Shown here piece by piece: positions 56,244 to 64,000 of a DNA stretch of 64,000 nucleotides. The notes below the pieces were generated by a model, which searched no databases, was not told the origin of the DNA, and saw nothing but the letters and a program-made list of their open reading frames with translations. The stretch is taken from contig JAJEKV010000005.1 in NCBI GenBank assembly GCA_021234155.1, forward strand, positions 18,210,089 through 18,274,088. Reading direction: 5' to 3'. Origin of the DNA: Isoetes taiwanensis. Its lineage: Eukaryota; Streptophyta; Lycopodiopsida; Isoetales; Isoetaceae. Every line of letters begins with the position of its first letter. Positions within the stretch are counted from its first letter, which is position 1. Both the position numbers and the translations under genes were made by a program.

Positions 56244-56866
56244 CTAAGATTGCTGGAGGCGAGTGCCCAAGTAAGCAATCTTAACATTGATGTTGCCAAG
56301 AGGTCCGGATGTAGACCAGTCAGAAATATCGACGATGACATCGTCAGAGAAGGTCTTCTTGCTAATCTTGTTTTTGCCGGACCAAGGGCAATCGAAATAA
56401 ATCTCCACAAGCTTCTTGGCTTTCTTCTCTTGGACGTGGTAGAGCTCAAAGGTGCCTTCGGGTGCCGCTTGGGAGAGTTCTCTCGCCAGAGGCAGCTACT
56501 ACGCCTGCAGGGTCCATAAGCTTTTTGATCTCCACGCCGTTCACTGTGCCCAGCTCCTTGTCTTGCTGTGGGTAGTCATACCATTTTCCCCAATCCAGCC
56601 TTGCATTCACCACCCGTATAGATCCAGGCCCCAAGTAAGTTATATGAAATGCAACCCACTGTTTATATGCAAAACGGGTTCTGGCTCCTCCCCTGCATCA
56701 CAACATAATTTCACTTATTAACATTCCAAATCTAAATGCTTGGCTAGATTTGACATCGCTTAACTTACTTACCTCGCTTTTTTCCAGGGATTCAATGTTG
56801 CGCCGTATACCTTGGCACCAGAGCGCCACTAGAATGAGAAGCATTACAAGCTTGGATGTGAGCCAT
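56244..56866 (-). pseudogene. Aegerolysin copy C, multiple indels
   Basis: Exon 1 (56866-56773) is 94 bp, exon 2 (56692-56244) 449 bp, and the intron 80 bp. Exon 1 shares the 2-bp loss after ATG with copy B and has extra bases near 56790. Exon 2 has a 6-bp insertion near 56421 and single-base changes around 56460-56520 and 56680, so the frame is lost several times. A LINE end lies about 74 bp past the stop codon, probably within the 3' UTR or terminator region. Confidence 0.88.
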
Positions 56867-58131
56867 TGTGGATCAGAATCAAGTGAGTCACTAGACTAGT
56901 AAGCACATTTATAATCCTTGAGCTTGCCATTTTTCAAGTGCCCATGGGAATAAAATGATCCTACTGTGTATTTGTCCATGCATGCAAACACTTTGTGCGC
57001 AATGCATGCTGGTTAGACAGTTAAATGCATACAGCTACGTATTTGGAATCATGCAGCATTCTGATAATATCCATCCAGCCTTTTATTTGTTTTTCCTTGT
57101 TTTTCCTGCATGCCTTTTCTTCATTTACATTTGGGAACATTATTTTACAGTGCAGGAAGAGAATAACATTGTTTTGTGACAAAGGCAACCGGGCATGATG
57201 TAAAGAACAACAATTGTACTATGTCATTCCGAGCGAAGTCACAAGACACAAGGGATAAGTACATGTTTCCTCAATTCCTCTCAGTTTGTTATACCCGTAT
57301 TGGCCAGATAAGTGACATGCCAATTTAAACTTCCCAGTGAAAGAAGGCAGGCCCTGATTGCATGCATCTCCATGTAATGCATCTGCTAAGTTCACATGGT
57401 CAGAGTAAAGAGATTCATTTGTGTTGAGCTGTAAGTTTTGAGATGCAATATCTTTGATCCCACATTAGAATTCAATTTCAGTTAATAGCACATTTACCAT
57501 CGTTGAGAAAATTTTGTGATGATTCAATTACATTCTATTGTTTCTGAGAAAAACATAACGAGTGTGACGTTAGACTTTAGAGTGTACTGAAAAGAGCAGT
57601 TCGATATATTTGTTTTTGATCTCTGGATTTTAGAGAGTTGTTAGAGCACTTCCAGGTAAGTGACAAATCATAGAAATAGACCATGTCATATGGTACCGTA
57701 TTGAATATAACCCTTTGTTAGTTGTCGAGCTTGAATTTGATGATTGGATATGAAGCAAGTAGAGACATGATCAACAATGAGCTAGTGTTGAACCCTGTAA
57801 TTCTGATTTGAGATATTTTGACCGGGTTCAAAATGCATGTCTACGGATGGAGATCAATATATTGCATGTCTGAAAACATAATGGCATCTCTTATATTGCA
57901 CAGCTCGTATAGACAGAAACGACATCTATAGATAAACTCCTTGTTAATCAAATAAATTTTCGTGATATTTTAATTTCATGGACATTTTATGCAAGTGGAC
58001 GGTGCAGGAATGGAAGGGGGCGAAAACACAAACATACCAAAGCCTTTAGCTATTATTCTTGTAAGATAGAACTGAAAACATAACCTTATATGTGCATAAT
58101 AGCAGCATTACAAGCATAGAAACAAATGGAC

Positions 58132-58736
58132 CTAAGATTGCTGGAGGCGAGTGCCCAAGTAAGCAATCTTAACATTGATGTTGCCAAGAGGTCCGGATGT
58201 AGACCAGTCAGAAATATCGACGATGACATCGTCAGAGAAGGTCTTCTTGCTAATCTTGTTTTTGCCGGACCAAGGGCAATCGAAATAAATCTCCACAAGC
58301 TTCTTGGCGCCTTGGACGTGGTAGAGCTCAAAGGTGCCTTCGGTGCCGCTGGGAGAGTTCTCTCGGCCAGAGGCAGCTACTACGCCTGCAGGACCGCCGC
58401 TTTTGATCTCCACGTCGTTCACTGTGCCCAGCTCCTTGTCTTGCTGTGGGTAGTCATACCATTTTCCCCAATCCAGCCTTGCATTCACCACCCGTATAGA
58501 TCCAGGCCCCAAGTAAGTTATATGAAATGCAACCCACTGTTTATATGCAAACGGTTCTGGCTCCTCCCCTGCATCACAACATAATTTCACTTATTAACAT
58601 TCCAAATCTAAATGCTTGGCTAGATTTGACATCGCTTAACTTACTTACCTCGTTTTTCCAGGGATTCTGCGCCGTAGCTTGGCACCAGAGCGGCCACTAG
58701 AATGAGAAGCATTACAAGCTTGGATGTGAGCGCCAT
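58132..58736 (-). CDS. Secreted aegerolysin-family protein, copy D (intact)
   Basis: This is the only uninterrupted copy: exon 1 58736-58649 (88 bp), intron 58648-58569 (80 bp, GTAAGT..TGCAG, phase 1), exon 2 58568-58132; 174 residues. Residues 1-23 form a signal peptide (basic n-region, Leu/Val/Ile core, cleavage likely near SYGA). Residues 37-170 make the aegerolysin domain: QWVAFHI at 40-46, GKWYDY at 64-69, SGTEG at 103-107 and FDCPW at 125-129, all family hallmarks. The mature protein has one cysteine (127). Known aegerolysins bind membrane lipids such as ceramide phosphoethanolamine or sphingomyelin/cholesterol, and some form pores with a MACPF partner; none is visible here. Fungal members usually lack a signal peptide, so secretion here is notable. 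The ligand and function in this plant are unknown. Confidence 0.92.
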
Positions 58737-58754
58737 TGTGGATCAGAATCAAGT

Positions 58755-58763
58755 GAGTCACTA
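58755..58763 (-). promoter_or_regulatory. TGAGTCA (GCN4/bZIP-like) site
   Basis: A palindromic TGA(G)TCA core lies between the TATA box and the start codon and is kept in all six copies. In seed plants this core is bound by bZIP factors. Its position in the leader is unusual, so function is uncertain. Confidence 0.35.
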
Positions 58764-58776
58764 GACTAGTAAGCAC

Positions 58777-58784
58777 ATTTATAA
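58777..58784 (-). promoter_or_regulatory. TATA box of copy D
   Basis: On the minus strand TTATAAAT lies about 41-48 bases before the ATG. With a usual 25-35-base spacing the transcript would start 10-20 bases before the start codon, giving a very short leader. The same box is present in copies B, C, E and F and deleted in A. Confidence 0.6.
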
Positions 58785-58845
58785 TCCTTGAGCTTGCCAT
58801 TTTTCAAGTGCCCACGAATAAAATGATCCTACTGTGTATTTGTCC

Positions 58846-58880
58846 GCATGCATGCAAACACGCCCAGCGCATGCATGCTA
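58846..58880. promoter_or_regulatory. Paired RY (CATGCATG) elements
   Basis: Two gcatgcatgc blocks about 14 bases apart lie roughly 110-145 bases upstream of the ATG, with equivalents in B, C, E and F. RY motifs are bound by plant B3 factors of the ABI3/FUS3/LEC2 group. The two blocks also form an inverted repeat. Confidence 0.45.
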
Positions 58881-60024
58881 GTTAGACAGATGCATACAGC
58901 TACGTATTTATACGCAGCATTCTGATAATATCCATCCAGTTTATTTGTTTTTCCTTGTTTTTCCTGCATGCCTTTTTCTTCATTTACCGCAAGAATAGTG
59001 GAGATTCGGCTTGAAGCAATTATTTGGGAACATTATTTTACAGTGCAGGAAGAGAATAACATTGTTTTGTGACAAAGGCAACGGGCATGATGTAAAGAAC
59101 AACAATTGTACTATGTCATGTCATTCAAGAGTCGAAGTCACAAGACACAAGGGATAAGTACATGTTTCCTCAATTCCTCTCAGTTTGTTATACCCGTATT
59201 GGCCAGATAAGTGACATGCCAATTTAAACTTCCCAGTGAAAGAAGGCAGGCCCTGATTGCATGCATCTCCATGTAATGGATCTGCTTAGTTCACATGGTC
59301 AGAGTAAAGAGATTCATTTGTGTTGAGCTATAAGTTTTGAGATGCAATATCTTTGATCCCACATTCGAATTCAATTTTTGTTTATAGCACATTTACCATC
59401 GTTGAGAAAATTTTGTGGTGATTCAATTACATTCTTTCTGAGAAAAACATAACGAGTGTGACGTTAGACTTTAGAGTTTACTGAAAAGAGCAGTTCAATA
59501 TATTTGTTTTTGATCTCTCGATTTTAGAGAGTTGTTAGAGCACTTCCAGGTAAGTGACAAATCATAGAAATAGACCATGTCATATGGTACGGTATTGAAT
59601 ATAACCCTTTGTTAGTTGTCGAGCTTGAACTTGATGACTGGATATGAAGAAAGTAGAGACATGATCAACAATGAGCTAGTGTTGAACCCTGTAATTCTGA
59701 TTTGAGATATTTTGACAGGGTTCAAAATGCATGTCTAAGGATGGAGATCAATATATTGCAAGTCTGAAAACATAATGGCATCTCTTATATTGCACAGCTC
59801 GTATAGGCAGAAACGACATCTATAGATAAACTCCTTGTTAATCAAATAAATTTTCGTGATATTTTAATTTCATGGACATTTTATGCAAGTGGACGGTGCA
59901 GGAATGGAAGGGGCGAAAACACAAACATACCAAAGCCTTTAGCTATTATTCTTGTAAGATAGAACTGAAAACATAACCTTATATGTGCATAATAGCAGCA
60001 TTACAAGCATAGAAACAAATGGAC

Positions 60025-60625
60025 CTAAGATTGCTGGGCGAGTGCCCAAGTAAGCAATCTTAACATTGATGTTGCCAAGAGGTCCGGATGTAGACCAGTC
60101 AGAAATATCGACGATGACATCGTCAGAGAAGGTCTTCTTGCTAATCTTGTTTTGCGGACCAAGGGCAATCGAAATAAATCTCCACAAGCTTCTTGGCGCC
60201 TTGGACGTGGTAGAGCTCAAAGGTGCCTTCGGTGCCGCTGGGAGAGTTCTCTCGGCCAGAGGCAGCTACTACGCCTGCAGGACCGCCGCTTTTGATCTCC
60301 ACGTCGTTCACTGTGCCCAGCTCCTTGTCTTGCTGTGGGTAGTCATACCATTTTCCCCAATCCAGCCTTGCATTCACCACCCGTATAGATCCAGGCCCCA
60401 AGTAAGTTATATGAAATGCAACCCACTGTTTATATGCAAACGGTTCTGGCTCCTCCCCTGCATCACAACATAATTTCACTTATTAACATTCCAAATCTAA
60501 ATGCTTGGCTAGATTTGACATCGCTTAACTTACTTACCTCGTTTTTCCAGGGATTCTGCGCCGTAGCTTGGCACCAGAGCGGCCACTAGAATGAGAAGCA
60601 TTACAAGCTTGGATGTGAGCGCCAT
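60025..60625 (-). pseudogene. Aegerolysin copy E, C-terminal frameshifts
   Basis: Exon 1 (60625-60538) and the first two thirds of exon 2 (60457-60025) match copy D, with signal peptide, QWVAFHI, GKWYDY, SGTEG and DCPW intact. A T and a C are then missing near 60150-60154, shifting the frame right after CPW and giving an early stop about four residues later. A further 2-bp loss near 60038 alters the end. If translated, it would lack the last two or three beta-strands of the domain. Confidence 0.9.
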
Positions 60626-61923
60626 TGTGGATCAGAATCAAGTGAGTCACTAGACTAGTAAGCACATTTATAATCCTTGAGCTTGCCATTTTTCAAGTGC
60701 CCACGAATAAAATGATCCTACTGTGTATTTGTCCGCATGCATGCAAACACTTGTGCGCATGCATGCTAGTTAGACAGATGCATACAGCTACGTATTTGTA
60801 CGCAGCATTCTGATAATATCCATCCAGTTTATTTGTTTTTCCTTGTTTTTCCTGCATGCCTTTTCTTCATTTACCGCAAGAATAGTGGAGATTCGGCTTG
60901 AAGCAATTATTTGGGAACATTATTTTACAGTGCAGGAAGAGAATAACATTGTTTTGTGACAAAGGCAACCGGGCATGATGTAAAGAACAACAATTGTACT
61001 ATGTCATTCCGAGCGAAGTCACAAGAGTCTTCGGGTTAACATACACAAGGAATAAGTACATGTTTCCTCAATTCCTCTCAGTTTGTTATACCCGTATTGG
61101 CCAGATAAGTGACATGCCAATTTAAACTTCCCAGTGAAAGAAGGCAGGCCCTGATTGCATGCATCTCCATGTAATGGATCTGCTTAGTTCACATGGTCAG
61201 AGTAAAGAGATTCATTTGTGTTGAGCTATAAGTTTTGAGATGCAATATCTTTGATCCCACATTCGAATTCAATTTTTGTTTATAGCACATTTACCATCGT
61301 TGAGAAAATTTTGTGGTGATTCAATTACATTCTTTCTGAGAAAAACATAACGAGTGTGACGTTAGACTTTAGAGTTTACTGAAAAGAGCAGTTCAATATA
61401 TTTGTTTTTGATCTCTCGATTTTAGAGAGTTGTTAGAGCACTTCCAGGTAAGTGACAAATCATAGAAATAGACCATGTCATATGGTACGGTATTGAATAT
61501 AACCCTTTGTTAGTTGTCGAGCTTGAACTTGATGACTGGATATGAAGAAAGTAGAGACATGATCAACAATGAGCTAGTGTTGAACCCTGTAATTCTGATT
61601 TGAGATATTTTGACAGGGTTCAAAATGCATGTCTAAGGATGGAGATCAATATATTGCAAGTCTGAAAACATAATGGCATCTCTTATATTGCACAGCTCGT
61701 ATAGGCAGAAACGACATCTATAGATAAACTCCTTGTTAATCAAATAAATTTTCGTGATATTTTAATTTCATGGACATTTTATGCAAGTGGACGGTGCAGG
61801 AATGGAAGGGGGCGAAAACACAAACATACCAAAGCCTTTAGCTATTATTCTTGTAAGATAGAACTGAAAACATAACCTTATATGTGCATAATAGCAGCAT
61901 TACAAGCATAGAAACAAATGGAC

Positions 61924-62526
61924 CTAAGATTGCTGGAGGCGAGTGCCCAAGTAAGCAATCTTAACATTGATGTTGCCAAGAGGTCCGGATGTAGACCAGT
62001 CAGAAATATCGACGATGACATCGTCAGAGAAGGTCTTCTTGCTAATCTTGTTTTGCGGACCAAGGGCAATCGAAATAAATCTCCACAAGCTTCTTGGCGC
62101 CTTGGACGTGGTAGAGCTCAAAGGTGCCTTCGGTGCCGCTGGGAGAGTTCTCTCGGCCAGAGGCAGCTACTACGCCTGCAGGACCGCCGCTTTTGATCTC
62201 CACGTCGTTCACTGTGCCCAGCTCCTTGTCTTGCTGTGGGTAGTCATACCATTTTCCCCAATCCAGCCTTGCATTCACCACCCGTATAGATCCAGGCCCC
62301 AAGTAAGTTATATGAAATGCAACCCACTGTTTATATGCAAACGGTTCTGGCTCCTCCCCTGCATCACAACATAATTTCACTTATTAACATTCCAAATCTA
62401 AATGCTTGGCTAGATTTGACATCGCTTAACTTACTTACCTCGTTTTTCCAGGGATTCTGCGCCGTAGCTTGGCACCAGAGCGGCCACTAGAATGAGAAGC
62501 ATTACAAGCTTGGATGTGAGCGCCAT
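61924..62526 (-). pseudogene. Aegerolysin copy F, C-terminal frameshift
   Basis: Exon 1 62526-62439, intron 62438-62359, exon 2 62358-61924. It shares with copy E the exact loss of one T and one C after the CPW motif (near 62051-62055), so it also truncates about four residues later, but lacks the second 2-bp loss of E. The shared lesion means E and F descend from one already broken unit, or carry the same assembly artefact. The upstream region with TATA box and RY motifs is present. Confidence 0.9.
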
Positions 62527-63383
62527 TGTGGATCAGAATCAAGTGAGTCACTAGACTAGTAAGCACGTATTTATAATCCTTGAGCTTGCCATTTTTCAAG
62601 TGCCCACGAATAAAATGATCCTACTGTGTATTTGTCCGCATGCATGCAAACACGTGTGTGCATGCATGCTAGTTAGACAGATGCATACAGCTACGTATTT
62701 GTACGCAGCATTCTGATAATATCCATCCAGTTTATTTGTTTTTCCTTGTTTTTCCTGCATGCCTTTTCTTCATTTACCGCAAGAATAGTGGAGATTCGGC
62801 TTGAAGCAATTATTTGGGAACATTATTTTACAGTGCAGGAAGAGAATAACATTGTTTTGTGACAAAGGCAACCGGGCATGATGTAAAGAACAACAATTGT
62901 ACTATGTCATTCCGAGCAAAGCCACAAGAGTCTTCGGGTTAACATACACGAGGAATAAGTACATGTTTCCTCAATTCCTCTCAGTTTGTTATACCCGTAT
63001 TGGCCAGATAAGTGACATGCCAATTTAAACTTCCCAGTGAAAGAAGGCAGGCCCTGATTGCATGCATCTCCATGTAATGCATCTGCTAAGTTCACATGGT
63101 CAGAGTAAAGAGATTCATTTGTGTTGAGCTGTAAGTTTTGAGATGCAATATCTTTGATCCCACATTAGAATTCAATTTCAGTTAATAGCACATTTACCAT
63201 CGTTGAGAAAATTTTGTGATGATTCAATTACATTCTATTGTTTCTGAGAAAAACATAACGAGTGTGACGTTAGACTTTAGAGTGTACTGAAAAGAGCAGT
63301 TCGATATATTTGTTTTTGATCTCTGGATTTTAGAGAGTTGTTAGAGCACTTCCAGGTAAGTGACAAATCATAGAAATAGACCA

Positions 63384-63627
63384 TGTTGTAAAGTCCCTAT
63401 GACTGAAAGGTGAATTGAAGGAATAGAGAAAGACCCGGAGGGAGGCGTCTACGCATGCAAAATAGAAGACCCCTAACCCTAACGTGACCATGGCCTTTAT
63501 AGATAGGCCATGTCATCACCACATGTGACAAGCCCTAACCCTAACGTGACCATGGCCATGTCATCACCACATGTGACAAGGTGATATGCTGAGTCATCAT
63601 AATAAGCCATATGACATGTGGCTAACA
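63384..63627 (-). repeat. Copia 3' LTR
   Basis: Contains an internal duplication of about 70 bp (ccctaaccctaacgtgacca and tcaccacatgtgacaag occur twice). Ends are TGTT..AACA. Confidence 0.85.
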
Positions 63628-63699
63628 TCCCCCCTGATGACCAGCATAGTAGAAACAACACAAAAGAAAGAAAACTTGAAGAAAAATAATTCCTCAGGG

Positions 63700-63999
63700 T
63701 TACTGTCCCCCCTGAGAGGTAGCTGCAGGTACCACATGCAGAAATTCTTTCATAGCAGTAAAATGTCGTCCTGCAAGAGCTTTTGTGAAACCATCGGCTT
63801 TCTGGTCTGTTGTTGTGCAGTGAGAGATATTGAGCTGCCCATTCTGTAACTGTTCTCTAACAAAGCATAGTTTGATATCCATATGCTTTATTTGGAGATG
63901 CATTTGATAGTCTTTTGCGTGATGAATAGCCCCAATATTATCACAGTAAATAGTGGCAGGGACTGTGAGTATTCCTAGATCTTCAAAAAGATGGATCAG
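63700..63999 (-). CDS. Copia polyprotein, RNase H C-terminus (partial)
   Basis: Open from the window edge to a stop at 63700. It reads YCDNIGAIHHAKDYQMHLQI, then HMDIKLCFVREQL and the closing TTDQKADGFTKALAGRHF. These are the conserved last blocks of the copia RNase H domain: the D-N pair, the H.DI..HF.RE-like block and the DQ.AD..TK.L block. RNase H removes the RNA strand during reverse transcription. No lesion is visible in this part, suggesting a fairly young element. Confidence 0.92.
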   Translation of the reverse strand: MIHLFEDLGILTVPATIYCDNIGAIHHAKDYQMHLQIKHMDIKLCFVREQLQNGQLNISHCTTTDQKADGFTKALAGRHFTAMKEFLHVVPAATSQGGQ

Positions 64000-64000
64000 C

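Larger units (their letters stand above)
46607..63383 (-). repeat. Tandem array of aegerolysin units (~1.89 kb)
   Basis: Six units each carry one gene (copies A-F, stops at 47124, 48390, 56244, 58132, 60025 and 61924). Stop-to-stop spacing is 1888, 1893 and 1899 bp for C-D, D-E and E-F. It is about 1.88 kb for B-C after removing the nested LINEs, but only 1266 bp for A-B because unit A has deletions. Unit order on the minus strand is upstream region, gene, 3' flank, spacer. Units E and F are the most alike, consistent with recent unequal crossing-over. The array is cut at 63383/63384 by a copia LTR. Confidence 0.93.
63384..64000 (-). mobile_element. Ty1/copia retrotransposon, 3' end
   Basis: The array unit is interrupted after ..aatagacca (63383). 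An LTR of 244 bp (63384-63627) follows, beginning TGTTG on the plus strand and ending AACA (TG..CA on the element's strand), then a polypurine tract (AGGGGGGA on the minus strand, 63628-63635) and the pol 3' end. The element runs off the window. The 5 bases before it, gacca, are the expected target duplication, whose partner lies outside. Confidence 0.9.

Noticed and set aside
58126-58584. Long plus-strand open frame antisense to aegerolysin exon 2 (and equivalents at other copies)
   Set aside because: It is the mirror of a real coding exon, has no family resemblance, and its length varies with indels in the sense gene.
46607-63383. Regularly spaced repeats suggesting a CRISPR-like array
   Set aside because: Units are 1.9 kb with genes and introns in a eukaryotic genome; spacing comes from tandem gene duplication.
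46263-63383. MACPF-type partner gene for the aegerolysins
   Set aside because: I looked through the open stretches near the array and saw no MACPF signature; other sequence there is LINE or spacer.
63470-63550. ccctaaccctaac resembling plant telomere repeat
   Set aside because: Only two short partial units inside the copia LTR and its internal duplication; not a telomeric tract.

Overview
The window is eukaryotic nuclear DNA from a land plant. The evidence is remnants of plant gene families (an SPX-MFS vacuolar phosphate transporter, a myosin XI, a plant-type FYVE zinc finger), GT-AG introns, and many retroelement and DNA-transposon copies. The low gene density and layered repeats fit a large genome; a fern or other non-seed plant is my guess, and the sequence does not prove it.

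Region 1-9.3 kb holds a broken FYVE zinc finger, two decayed minus-strand exon groups with no recognised family, a textbook non-autonomous hAT element (5582-6677, 19-bp terminal inverted repeats, 8-bp target duplication) and two candidate exons near 8.4-8.65 kb. Region 9.3-37 kb is mostly interspersed repeat: a composite family built around a palindrome of the type CCGTCCATCTC..GAGATGGACGG, followed by degenerate arrays of an AGATTC-type motif. Within it, 12.68-16.35 kb carries minus-strand remnants of a myosin XI (part of the motor and the IQ neck, one IQ exon duplicated) and of an SPX-MFS transporter. Region 37.7-40.7 kb is strongly pyrimidine-rich on the plus strand. Region 40.7-43 kb contains two copies of an L1-type LINE 3' end in a tandem duplication. 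A decayed plus-strand gene of unknown family lies at 44.4-46.15 kb.

The main object is the tandem array from about 46.3 to 63.38 kb. It holds six minus-strand copies of a two-exon aegerolysin-family gene, in units of about 1.89 kb. Exon 1 encodes a signal peptide and exon 2 the whole aegerolysin domain. Only the copy at 58132-58736 reads through without a break (174 residues). The other five carry small frameshifts, and one has also lost its TATA box and upstream region. The array is interrupted by a 5'-truncated LINE (50192-56170) that itself contains a second, oppositely oriented LINE (53074-55569, 5-bp target duplication). It is cut off on the right by a Ty1/copia element whose LTR starts at 63384.

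Aegerolysins are membrane-lipid-binding proteins best known from fungi and bacteria, where some act with a MACPF partner as two-component pore formers. No partner gene is visible here. A secreted, tandemly amplified aegerolysin in a plant suggests a defence or reproductive-surface role and possible horizontal origin. Both ideas are inference.
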